A stretch of 64,000 nucleotides of DNA from Welwitschia mirabilis (Eukaryota; Gnetophyta; Gnetopsida; Welwitschiales). Shown here piece after piece: positions 37,801 to 49,994 of this stretch; position 1 is the first letter of the stretch; the number at the start of each line of letters is the position of its first letter. The position numbers were made by a program, and so were the translations under genes. The notes beneath the pieces were generated by a model. It made no database searches, was not told where the DNA came from, and saw only the letters and a program-made list of their open reading frames with translations. The stretch is taken from positions 254,496,941 through 254,560,940 of the forward strand of contig JBOZIK010000001.1 of the NCBI GenBank assembly GCA_051453625.1. Direction: 5' to 3'.

Positions 37801-38008
37801 TAATAATGATTTTTTGATTTTTTTTATTCTAAGATGCCATGCCTTAGATACTGTTTAATGGTCCTTTTGTTTTCTTTGTACTCTATCTCTTATGTAATGA
37901 TTACCTTTTTGGCTTGTTTTCTTAATGTTATGCTTCTATTCTTGAAATTATAATGTTAGGTTTCTTTCCTTCATTTTTTTTAAGTAGTTGTTTGCTACTT
38001 GGTAACAT

Positions 38009-38021
38009 GACTCTGATACTT
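38009..38021 (-). other. Primer binding site, gypsy element
   Basis: On the minus strand AAGTATCAGAGTC, matching the initiator-Met tRNA complement at most positions. The LTR-PBS junction has lost several bases compared with the intact LTR end at 29094. Confidence 0.75.
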
Positions 38022-38427
38022 CCATTTTATCATTTTAAGATCATTTAGATATAAATAGAAACATATAAATATTATGCCAGGATTAATAAGAATAACAAGA
38101 AATAATTTTAGAATAGATGGACTTTATTATTGATAACAATAGATTAGATTCCTTATCATTAGCCAATAGCCTTGAACTAGTGGTCAACAGTAAAAATGTG
38201 GACTACGACCTAAGTTCCCCTCCTAGGACCTTTAGGGTTTAGCCAAGGTTGTTGTGGTTACATCCACCCAGTCTATCCATCCCTACCTAACGCCATAAGC
38301 TTAGATAGAAAAATCAAAGAATACAATTTTATATTTTTGGACCGCACCCATTTATAACAACTTGTTAATCATGCTCATCTAGTGTCTTAACACACTTCCT
38401 TATAAATAGTAAATTTAGAACATTATA
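38022..38427 (-). repeat. 5' LTR of Ty3/gypsy element
   Basis: Partner of 29094-29503. The outer end AACATTATA differs by one base from AACATTACA. The outer flank ATTAT (38428-38432) duplicates 29089-29093. Confidence 0.93.
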
Positions 38428-38432
38428 ATTAT
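38428..38432. other. Target site duplication ATTAT, right (gypsy element)
   Basis: Identical to 29089-29093. It marks insertion of the gypsy element into the protease/pol region of the Athila-like element. Confidence 0.85.
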
Positions 38433-39240
38433 GTTCCTAAAAGACGTCTTCATAAGACCATTCCTACAACTGTCTACCAATGATTATAAGAACTATAGGA
38501 CTAATTTATTATTTTCATCTCTAAAGATATAAAGTACACATATTTTTACTTATACTATGAATCTTATATATTTTCTAAAGATAATTTAATAGAATTATCA
38601 ACCAATTGTAATTGAAGTTTAGTCCTCTTTAAGCCATCTAAGCCAAGTTCCTTGTAGGTACAATAAGGTGGAAGACCTACATTGAATTGCAAATATAATA
38701 ATGTTTACTTGAGGAGTCTTTCTCCAATCATAATGGTAATGGTTAAACATTCAGTGTTTTTGTATTTTAGAGAGATTTGATTTTGGATGGTGGCACTTGT
38801 TTTTTAGATTGAAAAAGGTCTACTCTTAACATTCATCCTATTCTTAACTATGCATAATATTTTCAAGAATTTAGCATAATTAGAAACTTTATTACAAAAG
38901 GGTAATGTCTACCTTAACTTATTTAAAAATTTATGGATCTTTTTATTTCTTCTTCTTTATGTGATATTTCTTAAGTTGTTAAGGGAATGATAACGCCTCT
39001 ACATAATATGAATCTTATATTAATTATTCTGTGTCATCTTTATTTTCTATGTAGGCTCACTAGATGCTTCAAACTCATGTGTCAGAGTTTTATCTACATG
39101 TTGGTTGACTTCATTTTCATTTCTCAAATACATTACCTTAGTTTCTTTAATGTTTGTCTCATCTACCTCTTCAACAATCTTGTAACTATTCAAATTCAGC
39201 CTAATAGATGCTTGAAGATTTTCTTTTTAACATTGATTAA
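38433..39240 (-). pseudogene. Athila-type protease region, interrupted
   Basis: Minus-strand frames show NYAKFLK near 38870. They continue with sequence matching the Athila block that runs from the lysine-rich segment through the protease to LQLVDNSI (about 38590-38620) in the same order as in Athila pol. The protease active site, usually Asp-Leu-Gly-Ala-Ser in this group, is not preserved. The gypsy element is inserted directly downstream (38428-38432). The upstream piece (39050-39240) has an EEVDETNIKETKV-like charged stretch. Confidence 0.75.
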
Positions 39241-40640
39241 GAGATAAAAGAATTTAAATAGTTTTTTGATTTAATTTCTTAAAATTTTATTCTAGTCTTT
39301 TAGTGTGAAAGTGGTTTGTTGGTTAAATTGTTATTAGGTATAATGAATTTGGATTTGAGATTTTATAAATTTATAGGGATATCTTCCAGGGAAGGTGAAG
39401 AAGAGGATTGATTATTCAACATTGACAATTGTAATATGATGAAGAGGAGTGCTAATTTTAAGATTTACTTATAGAAGCTTAATTATTATTGTCTTATCTA
39501 TATTATAATTTTTTATGTTTTTTCCATCTAAGGATTTAGTATTAGAGTAAGGATTATTAACTTATTTGGCTTTCCGTTTATTAACCCATAAAATTTACTT
39601 ACTCCTTTATTATGTTTTAAAATATAGAAATATAAGAATATTTCAAGATTTTGTGAGGATTTACATAACAAATAAAGCAACTTGTATGAAAAGTAGAGAT
39701 TTTAGAAAAAGCCCTTGAGGATTCTATATTTTTAGAAAACTAATTTAGCTAGTTGTTAATCTTATTATTGTTAGAGAGATTAAAAATGCTAGTTGATTTA
39801 ACAAGTTAATACGATTTAGAAGGCTTAATAGACTTTTTTAAATTCTTTTAACTTTTTAAAATGGTTTTTAGAAAATTTGAATCTTCATCAATGGTTAAGT
39901 AGAGAAAGCTTCCTGTATACATTATTTCAATTAGTTGTCTATAGTTAGAGGAAAGTTCCCCATGAAATAAAATTATATTTCTACCTTCATCAAAATTGTA
40001 GTAGTGATATTTAAGAAGTAATTCTTTAAATCTCTCTGAGGTTTGAGAAAAATTTTTATAGTCTTTGTGTTAGCAGTTCATGATTTCTCTCATAAGGACA
40101 TTTGTTTTGTAACTTGGAAAGCATTTTGTAATGAACACTCAGTTAAGGTAACCCCAACTAGTAATGGAAATGGTTATGAGTGTATAGCCAATATTTCACA
40201 TTTTATTTAAGGAAAAAAGGTAATAAATTCAACCTAAGAGCATCTAAGATGTTTGGATTATGAGGCATAACAGAAATAACACTTTCAAACTCCTTAAAAT
40301 TTAGATATAAATCTTAAGAATCTAAATCATGAAAGTCTAATAGAAGTTAAATCATCAGAAATTTAAAGTTTATTTTCTAGAAATTTAAATAATAAACAAT
40401 ATAGGATAATATTTCTAAGAATTATGTTTGAAGATAGTCTTCTAAAGTTTGCTTAGGTTGTTAAGTGTTAAAGTTACTTCTAAAAAAGTTTGACTAAGAA
40501 TGTTACTAGCATTATTGGTCCATGTTTTTTTGGTTATATCTCTTTCATGAACAATTTCTAGAAAATAGCCTACCTTTAGGATCTAAATCTAAATTCATGT
40601 CAAGATCTTGGCTCATATGATGTATTTGTTTGTCAGACCT
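39241..40640 (-). pseudogene. Athila-type gag, decayed
   Basis: Minus strand. The clearest block (about 39870-40060) reads FSQTSERFKELLLKYHYY and continues RQLIEIMYTGSF and LTIDED. It matches the retrotransposon-gag domain of Athila elements, where a Trp/Ser-Glu-Arg-Phe-Lys-Glu-Leu motif precedes Cys-Pro-His-His and a DxAxxG region. The Cys-Pro-His-His equivalent is Tyr-His-Tyr-Tyr here. A start-like MSQDLDMNLDLDPKGR lies at 40566-40616. This supports Athila-type identity independently of the LTRs and PBS. Confidence 0.8.
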
Positions 40641-41668
40641 ACATTACAGATTCATGCACTTTCTCTACATTTGAGGCTTAGCAAGCTAGAATAGTGTTGT
40701 AGCAGGTTCTAGAATAAATTATAACAAAAGATAAAATTGGTATGTGCAAAAATTCTTGCAATGCCAATTAGAAAAGGTAGTAGCACTAGTTACGTATGGA
40801 AAAATAGCTCAAGCAAAACTTATAATATACTACTTATTTTTCTCATATGAATGAGGTATTTGATAGAAACAAAAACATGACAAGGTAAAGGATGGATGCG
40901 AATGAAGAGCAAAAACCCTAAATGTAATGCAAATACAAAAATTAACAAAAATGTAAATTATAATTTAAAAAGTCTAAAATAATGATATAGGAATATAAAT
41001 GCAATGAAATAATGGAAATATAGAAAATAAAATACTAGAATGAAAAGAAAATTCCTACAAAACTTTTTTCCCTGAGATTTATGTTCTTGATAGCTTTGGA
41101 ACCTATGAAAGGGATGGGGAAGATGAAGAGGGAAGGAATAAGAAGAAAAGAAATAAAAATTCTTTGCTTTAAAAAATCTAAAAAAATTAGTTAAAACTTG
41201 ATATAAAAATTTTAACTAAAATAGAGATAAAATAAAATTACATTAAAGAAAAGAAACAAATGCTAAAAATAAGGGGAAAAAGCATTGTAAATGGACTAGT
41301 ATAAAAACAAAATTTTAGAAAAGTACATAAATAAAGAATAAAAAAGCACTAAAAAAGTGCTAGTTAAAGTAAAAAATTACAAAAATTTAAATAAGAAAAA
41401 TAATAAAAAAGCACTAGAAGTTGACTAGTATAAAATAAAAAAAAGAAAAAACCTAGTCTAAGTTCCATTAGAAAAGGACTAGTACCATCCATAGGAAAAA
41501 TAAAATAAAAAAGTCATTAGAAAAGTATTAGTATAATTTGTTTTAGAAAAAAAGGAAGGGGGAGGAGGAGGAGACGGCGAAGGAGGGAAGGAAAAGAAAT
41601 AAATAGGAAAGGAAATGAGCAAAAACGAAAATATCTGTATGTACTCCACTGTAGCTACCATGACTTTA
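40641..41668 (-). other. 5' untranslated region of Athila-like element
   Basis: Purine-rich, non-coding, about 1 kb between PBS and gag. Between 41320 and 41540 an imperfect unit around AAAAAAGCACTAGTATAAA recurs four or five times. The purine tract at 41545-41600 is listed separately. Confidence 0.55.
41545..41600 (+). other. G-rich purine tract
   Basis: A pure purine run with GGGGGAGGAGGAGGAG, one C-interrupted spot (GACGGCGA), then more GGA units. It stands out from the surrounding AT-rich DNA and could form a quadruplex or triplex. Confidence 0.7.
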
Positions 41669-41685
41669 TCCCCAGGAATGGACTA
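41669..41685 (-). other. Degenerate Athila-type primer binding site
   Basis: On the minus strand TAGTCCATTCCTGGGGA, resembling the site complementary to tRNA-Asp (TGGCGCCGTTGCCGGGGA) typical of Athila elements. Several of the differences fall at CpG positions. Spacing of a few bases from the LTR fits. Confidence 0.55.
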
Positions 41686-41691
41686 AAACAT

Positions 41692-42921
41692 TATTTTAGA
41701 TTATTTTTTACTACATTTTATATTACTATAATTATTATGAATTTCAAAGGTCATCCTAAAATACAAATCATGATGGAGAAATATCTAACTTTTACCCATA
41801 AATACCTAAGACTTTCACTTGTAGTATAGTCCCAGTGTCATCCTTTCCAATAGATAAATATAATAAAAAAAAGTAAAATCATGCATAAAACTAATTTTCT
41901 TAACTATTATAAATGATTCTATGTTGTAATGAGAGATTGTGCTATTGCTCGATAGCTAAAACTAGGAATGAGACATAACCTCAAGATCTAGCATAAAAAT
42001 AATAACAAAATTATGAGTTTTAATGATAACTAAGTTGCTTTATATTGATATCATAAAAGTCTTATTAAGCATTCATCTAAGTTTAAGAATGATGACATAA
42101 TCCCATTCTTCATATAAGTATTAGTGGAGACTCTTGGTCATCTTATCTCTCGTAGCATACTCCAAAAGCATAAAAGTTAAATATCACTTCCAAAGAACAT
42201 CAAATGATAGCAAACTATGGATGAGGATTAACACAAAGAGAATCACTTAGAAAACTATAAAAAGCTTGACATTATCCAATCTAGACTAATCATGGCAATT
42301 ATAAGAAAGCATNNNNNNNNNNTATAAAAATTTAGCATGTTATTTCATGAATATAACAAAAACTACATTAAAGAAACTCAAGCTAAACATTGAAATGTTA
42401 TGCTAGCCTTAAAGGCTAGCTCATTCCTAAAGTGAAACTTAGAAAGAATACATGATAAATGATCTCCTAAATAATTCCAAAGATACTTCAAAGAGTAACA
42501 ACCTTAAAAGGGAGGGCAAAGAGCATTTTATAGATTGGAAACTAGGGTTAGGATAAAGGTTTCACAAATTTGCATAAAAATTGGCCTCTTCAAATTAAGT
42601 CAACAATAGCCTCGATGCACTCAGTATCTACTCATAGCCCCAAAATGTAAGAATTAACATCAAACTCCTAAGATGACTAGCACCAGCAGTGGATCCTATA
42701 ATTGCCATCATTTTTATAGTAAAATAGCATTTCATTCTATGGGAAAAGCTCCTTTAGCATACTAGAAACCTATAGAACAGATGGTAAAGGAAGAATATCA
42801 ATAAATTATGATTTTAGGAGTATTAATCAAGATAAATAGATAAAATAAAAAAATTTAGGATTTAACTATGCTAAGTTAGCCTTAATAATTTGAGAGAAAT
42901 ATCTCTTTTTACATGTTATCA
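41692..42921 (-). repeat. 5' LTR of Athila-like element
   Basis: Partner of 24897-26111. On the minus strand it begins TGATAACATG at 42921. It contains a 10-N gap at 42313-42322. Gross structure is colinear with the partner throughout. Confidence 0.8.
42313..42322. other. Assembly gap, 10 N
   Basis: Inside the 5' LTR of the Athila-like element. The partner LTR is continuous over the same interval. Confidence 0.99.
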
Positions 42922-42926
42922 TCTAC
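42922..42926. other. Possible target site duplication, right (Athila-like)
   Basis: TCTAC against TATAC at 24892-24896. Confidence 0.4.
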
Positions 42927-43740
42927 TCTATAAGATTTATGATAATGAAAAGGGAAAACCTAAAACTAGACAGATATTTTACGCAATTTTTAATGATGAT
43001 AAAAAGCTTCACATAGTTTTTGATGGTAAACCATACTCATTCAAAGATGTCATTCTACGTGATCCCTAGATCTAAGACATGAAACAAAAATACAATGATG
43101 TTGTAGAAAATGGAACATGAGAGTTAATTAATCTTTCATTAGATCATATTTTATCATCTAATAAATGAATCTTCTGAAATAGATATAAAGCGAATAATAT
43201 TTTTAAATGACATAAAGCTCAACTTTTTACTATAGGCCTATATCAAAGAAAAGAATTAGACTATAATAAATTATTCATATAATAGTTAAATAGATTGCCA
43301 GTAGAATTGTAATTATCTTAGTAGCTTAGATGGATTGGAAAAGGTACTAGTTAGACATAACAACTACCTTTATTAATGGAGATTTAAAAAAAGAAATATA
43401 TATAATGTAATCTAAGGATTTATAGGTAAAATATGCCAAGTAGAAGAAAGTGTGTAAACTAATTGAGTCATTAAAGTGTGTAAATTGATTAAGTAATTGC
43501 ATGGGATAAAAAAAGCTTTAATAACATGGTACACAAATTTTACTAATTACTTGATTACAATCAAATTTAAACTATGTATTTATCATGATACAGATGCTAT
43601 ATTTTTTAGTAACCTAATAAAGATAAATCCACATATATAGTGGCATACATAGATTATATGTTAATAACTTATAGTGGAAGTAGACATAAACCATACAAAG
43701 ATTACTATAAGTAAGGAATTTAAAATTTTTAGAACATACA
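42927..43740 (+). pseudogene. Ty1/copia RT half of a split element
   Basis: Plus-strand frames hold a YSFKDVILRDP stretch, then MKQKYNDVVENGT (RT start block, about 43079-43118), a degenerate middle part, and the catalytic site. That site reads YIDY at 43646-43657 in an AYIDYMLIT context. The second catalytic Asp is Tyr (GAT to TAT), so RT is dead at that residue regardless of stops. Sequence fades by about 43740, without recognisable RNase H. Its position directly after the Athila-like element, in the orientation and domain order that continue 23661-24896, makes it the other half of that copia. Confidence 0.75.
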
Positions 43741-46700
43741 AATATTATTTTAATTTCAAATTTGAATTCCATTCTTAAGAACTTTGTGTTTAAAAAAAAA
43801 TTCCTTAATAACTATAATGTGACTTATTTTTAATTTCACATTCAAGATTAACCTTAATAAATTTATCTAAAACATACTTAAGATTTCTTAAGCTAACATC
43901 AAAGGTATTTTTAAATGTTAAGAAGTAATACATAAATATCTTAATAAACTTTTTAATTTTCTCTTAGAACATACTTAAGACCAATATTTGAAATACTTTA
44001 GGATATAACATAAGATGAATAAAACTTAGTATTATGCAAAGGTTTATAAGCATAAATGAAACTAGTCTTTCTTTAATCTTACTTGGCTACATAACACTAG
44101 TTATAATTGCTAAAATCATCTAAGAAGCTAATCTAGAAATTTCCTCTTGTGTACTTATAACTTTATTAATAAAAGATAATGGAAAATCGACCTTTAAAGT
44201 GGTGGTATTCAACACTCTAAAAGCTAAACACATGCATCATTGATATTTATTCTGAAATAATCAAACTAATGCATTCTCTTATTAGTAGCACATGTGGGAA
44301 TACTTGATCAATGAATTTAATATTTGATTCCTCATATTGTTTCTCAAGTTTGATTTTAATCTTTTAATGATATTAATCTTTTAATGACACTTCTTTTGGC
44401 CTTGCATTAAAAGTAGTGTAAATGTAACAATAATATGTAGAACTTCTACTATTTAGTTACTTATATAACAAGCTAAACTTTGATTTTTTCTTTAAAAAAC
44501 TTATAGATGTCTTTTCAAAAAACTCTATTTTACTACCTTATCCTCATCAAGGAGGAAACCTTGAATCCACATTGATTTTTAAGCATTTCTTTAGCATTAC
44601 CTTTAGTAGTGTTAAATGATACCATTAATTTTCATAGTTTCCATTCATTTTGCCTAAATTAACAACATTTTCTTTCAAAAATACATTTTCCATTAATTTT
44701 CACAATTTATATTCTAGGTGATTATTTTGATCTTTTATCTATTTTTCATAAATATCCAAATACTGATTTATATATGGTTCTTTTGTAACTTATAAAGCTT
44801 TATAGCCATGTTTTCTATTGAAAATTTCTATTCCTTATAATACTTCACACTTGATACTTCTATGAGAATGGTGTCACTCTTTAAAATTACATATCCTTAC
44901 AAAGATTTATCCTATTATTAAGATCTAATGATATTTCTAAATACTACTCATAAATGATTATATTTTTAATTATAGATCTAAATCACTATCATTCTAGCAA
45001 TATGTTTTTCTTTATCTCTATTTAGAAATATTTAGAACTTGATAATTAGTGAGATTTATCCACATCTCTATCATAGTAATGAATTTACTAACCCTAATCC
45101 TTATAGGAGTAAGATAAATCCATCAAACTAAGAAAAACATCTATGATATTAACTTTAATGTATTTCCTAAATTAGGTAGAGCTAGGATTATCCAAATTTT
45201 AACATATATTGTAAGTATGTTGTAATTGTAACTCTTCCTTAATAGTTTACCTTGGAATATAATATTTTAGATATCAATGAAACATGTCTTCTTAAAGTAT
45301 TAATTAAAGTATAAAACTAAGGAGTTGATGTTCATACTTCCTTAGAAAAACTAAATCTTAATTTCAAATGACTATAGTTGTCAAGGTAAATATATGAACA
45401 ATAGTAAAAACATGTATCCTTTTCAAGAATAGTAGACTTAATCCATGATATGAAGTTTACTCTCTTTATTTAGTAAGACTAGAGTATGAGTTTTTGTAGT
45501 GAATGTTGTTGTGTCTATAATGAAGATAATTATGTAGTCAATTCAAATAATACAAAGGGTATGAAGGGTATGGAGGTGATGGTTGAAATCTTAGATATTA
45601 TTTCTTATACTTTATCTAATGTTTATAAGGACCATTATATGGAGTTAGATAATGAAATGGATATACTTATAAAAAATACTTTGGTATAGATTTTATTTAC
45701 TAGTGTGTATACATCAATGTTTATCAAGTGATAAATCTTGATTTACTACATGAATTTAGTTAATTCTTAAAAATTTGTTTGAAAGCTTTGATGCATTGTA
45801 TCTTTTTGTAAAAATCTGATAGGATCTTAATTATTTTAAAAGTGGATAACTGAAAGTTGAAAAATTTAAGTTTTAGTGTGTTATGCATCTTTTGATTTTT
45901 CATAGAGTCATAAAGGATCAATAACTATTGATGTATCTTAGAATCAAATCAATGTAAATAAATTTTAATTTTAAATAAAATTCCAATTAAGGTTCCACAT
46001 CATAAAAGAAAGGTTTTTGGTTTATGTGTTAATGTTTCATAAATTTCAAATGATAACATTTACATTTGATCAACATAAAATTTTTATATAAATAGGTGTT
46101 AATTTATATTAATTCCTAATAGATAATAAAATAAGAAATACTATCTCACTACACCATTATGAGAATCTATATTTATAACACATTAATGTCACATTAACAT
46201 GGGAATTAATTAAAAATTTTCTAACTTTCATAACTATCACTATTAATATTTTATTAGTTTAGATTGATATGAAAGCAATGGCTAATACAAGTAGGTAAAC
46301 TTTAATTTAAAAAAATAAATCTTAAGTTAACATCATCATGATAATTAATTTAAATCAATAGGAAATTAATAATACATGTAGATAGCTTTTGTAATTAATC
46401 TAAACCAATAATCACTACCCCTATGTAACTATTGCAATTGGGCCTTTACTTATACCTTCTTTATAAGTAATTTTCACAATGATTACCATAATTCTATTTT
46501 AATTATTAAATTGAGAGGATGAAATAAATTCCTTACTAGTCATTCATGTTACATATATCCAACGTTATAAGTAGATTTTGGATAAGATCTATCTAATCAA
46601 AATCTAGTATGTTTTAAAAACACAAGCATGTATGTAAAATTATTATTCTTTTTTTGAATTGCTATAATCTTGAGTATACTTATGATTCATAATTTTAAAA

Positions 46701-49097
46701 ATTGATCATAAGGATGTTTTTAACGATTAAAAAACATTATTTTATAGTTTTTGCTTTAAGTTTTACACATTTGAAGCCATAAACTTTAGTAAAGAAAATA
46801 TTCTAAGGCTATAACTATCACACTTAACATTAGATTATGATTTAATAATGTTTAATCCTTTTAATAACTAAATTAATAATGAAAAGGAGTAAGAATTAGA
46901 TTTTATTTTATATATTATCTTGAGTGCCTACTTTCAGTCCTAGGTACATAATCAAAAGAAGCTAATATTGCTTAAAATATATGATACTACTAGCATTCTA
47001 AAGAAGAGAAGGTTTTCAAAATACTAGATTCAAAATCAGTTAATAATATAAAAAAAATATAAATGGGATAAAATTTAAAGTAACAGCTAAACAAGTGAAT
47101 AACATTATAAGAACACTAGGCATTAACTTGATTAATATTATTTTCTAAGAAAATCCATCATAATTAGATTTCATGCATCTTAACCTATTGATAACATACC
47201 AAGTATCTAAACTTGTAATTAGTAACCCAACCCTTGCTTGTATAAGCATAACTTGCCTTAAAGATTGAGGTATGTTATATTTTTCAGCTTGTGTTATATT
47301 TCACTATTAAAAAACCTTTGTAGGATCTACATTTCTAATGGCTATAAGAATGGATTATCTCATCATGAGGTCCTAAGACTCCTTTCTCCCTCCTTAAGCA
47401 TGTGTAAATGATCATTTCATAAGGCATCTATCTTACGAAGTATAAAGAATTATTATATTTTATATTATTATTTTCTATCATATTTGCATCATTGGTTAGT
47501 ACAATTTGATTTATAATTATATTTATTTTTCTATTCCATCATTAATGCAATTATGATTATTAGCTTTGTAATAGTTTATTTAGAATGTTCTTTCATATTT
47601 ATCATTTAGAGTTGTTTCCTTTGATATACTATTATGGCTTATATGATTGATATGTTGTTTTTTATGATATCTTTTATGTTATTCTAGTATTTCCTGCATT
47701 TCATTAAAAGATAATTTATCTTTAAACTAATAACAATCATGAAATTTAAAATCTATAATGAATAATTTATGGTTTATCTATGAAGCCCTTTTATACTTAA
47801 CATATCGTCATGATTATAACTTGGACTTACTGAATAGTTTGTCTTGTAAACAATCATTCTTAGAGCTTATGAAATTAATTTTTTAACATTAATACTCTTA
47901 AAACTTTTTCTAAGTTCTCTTGAACATATCTTAAACCTACCCTTTGTACAAAAATCTAAATCTTTATGAGCTTAAAAATCTCTTATGATTCTTATGAAAT
48001 AACAAAAATTAGGGGTTTTGAACTACAATAAACTACCCTAGTTGTATAGGTTTAATACTTCTATTATAACTTGAGTCTTAGGGCATAACTATAGTTTTTA
48101 ACAATTATAAAAATTATTAACGCATGCCTAATTTATAGTGCTATAGCTAGTGATTGTAGTTACTATTTCTTAGCTTGTGAAAATACATCTCCTTTTTAGG
48201 AATGTTTTAGTTATTTTATTTTATATTTACATGAAAAATTTTTTATTTTACAAGAATAAGAAGTTTTTAGAGCATAGGATCTTGAATCTATAAAGAGTTT
48301 GCTTTAGATTATTTATGTTAGATCTTGCTTATATGTAGATGCATTCAATCTTGTTGTTGCTATTATGAACTATAGAAAGGTATCATTTTAACTATCTACT
48401 AAACTTTGCATGACTCTCTAGATCTTCTAATTTACTATTACTATGTTATTTTATGTTATTGTTATGCAAAATTTCAATTTCTATAATTTTTAGAGATACC
48501 TTCTTTAAATTTGTGTAATTTTGTAATTTGTGTATTAGCTAATTTATTTTCCTTATGAATCATGACCTAACTAGTATTTACCTTTATTTCATTAGTTTCT
48601 TTACCCTATTTATAAAAAAGATCATCATTTCAAATTTAAAACTGTGTGTTCTAATATTTATTACCATTTTGAATTAGTAGTCTATCTTAGAAACTTTTCT
48701 ATTAATCTTTACCTCTTATGGATTATTAGGTGAAGACTATCATTAGCATGGAGAATTTAATGAATAATAACCTAACATAAAACCTCTTCTAGATGATTTT
48801 GATGATGATTATTATGAAACCTCATTTTAGAAAAGTAAAATTTAAAGTCAAAACTACTTAAAAATTCATTTGATAAGTACAACCATGTGTAAAACTAATA
48901 GAGATAATGTGTGTCTAGATTTACATAATAGAAAAATCAAAGTACTATAATAGTGAAGTATTTATCTACACATGTATATATGGTTTTATACCCTTAAATA
49001 AAAGTTTTGAAATAGATCTAGTTATCACTACTATCTTATCTATTTTATGACCTTGATTTAAAATATTCCTATAAATACTTTTATATATTTAAATATT
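43741..49097. other. Unassigned AT-rich region
   Basis: About 5.4 kb without retroelement motifs, LTR partners or credible exons on either strand. The 67-codon frame at 45486-45689 (MSFCSECCCVYNEDNY start) resembles nothing recognised and has no supporting context. Confidence 0.5.
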
Positions 49098-49994
49098 GTT
49101 AGGATTTTATATTTCTAATTAATGTAAAACTAATATAATCTTTGTAGAATGAAATTTGATATTACAGATGCAAAAAGCTGAAGGATCCATAACCAAAAGA
49201 TAGTCAAGATCTGGACATGTCCTGATTAAAGTAATTTGATTTTCTTTCCAAGGACTTAAAGTAGGGAACGAATGAACCTAGAAATATACATTTTGGGCTA
49301 CTTTATGTGGGGTAAAACATATCTTTATAAGGTCAAGTAGACCTGGAAATTTACTTTTCAAGATTATCCATATGACCTATTTCATATGAGGTTGACGAGA
49401 CTCATTTGGGGTCGACTGAACTTGAACAAAAGCAGTTGAATGAATTTCAGATGAGGGTAACTGAATCAAGTAACATGAGTACTCGAGTCAACTAGATGAA
49501 AAAGGGGATGACCAAATCAAGTGACGTGAGTCCCTCGAATCAACCAGATGCTTTAAGGAGTTGACTGGTTAGAAGCAAAAGCAGAAATTTTCATATAGTT
49601 TTCTAACCATTATTTCACCAAGTCTCTCTGTCACAAATGTCAGATTCATTTCCAACTATCTAATGGCTATATTTTGGGAAAATCTATTTAAAGAGGTTAC
49701 ACTCAAAAACTCAGTAGTAGATTAAATAAATTTTGAAAAAGAAGGTTACACTCATAATCTTAAAAGATTATTTTTGTAACATTATTCTTCTCTCACTCAA
49801 TACTTACCTTTGTACAAAATCTGAGAAATAAGGCTCCATTATTAGTTCTTTTATTTAAGTGACTTAGAGCATAGAGGTTTTATTCCCTCACTCACCCATG
49901 TGCATTTTATTGAGGTTGAGACTTAGCTTGCAAAAATCCATCTAATTAAAGTTGAGACTTATCCTACAAAAGTTTAGTTTATGAAGGTTGAGAC
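49098..49994 (+). repeat. LTR fragment A', related to family A, plus strand
   Basis: It starts TGTTAGGATTT and shares with the reverse complement of family A LTRs an opening stretch, GTCGACTGAA-type motif pairs (about 49400-49560) and a GGTTGAGACTTAGC stretch near the end. A 51-bp repeat is visible (AATCAAGT at 49464 and 49515). It stops abruptly at 49994 where the minus-strand family A LTR begins. It is probably a solo or partial LTR of a sister family. Confidence 0.6.

Larger units (their letters stand above)
34031..38008. other. Unexplained segment between gypsy gag and PBS
   Basis: Nearly 4 kb separates gag from the primer binding site, where a gypsy element usually has a few hundred bases. 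It carries a nested tandem repeat (34260-35110) and plus-strand coding-like sequence (35700-37800), opposite to the element. It lies inside the element's target duplication, so it was either part of the element at insertion or inserted later. No paired LTRs delimit it. Confidence 0.6.

Noticed and set aside
49098-49994. Complete LTR element with A' as its 5' LTR
   Set aside because: No primer binding site or partner LTR in the same orientation was found after it. The next sequence is the minus-strand family A LTR.
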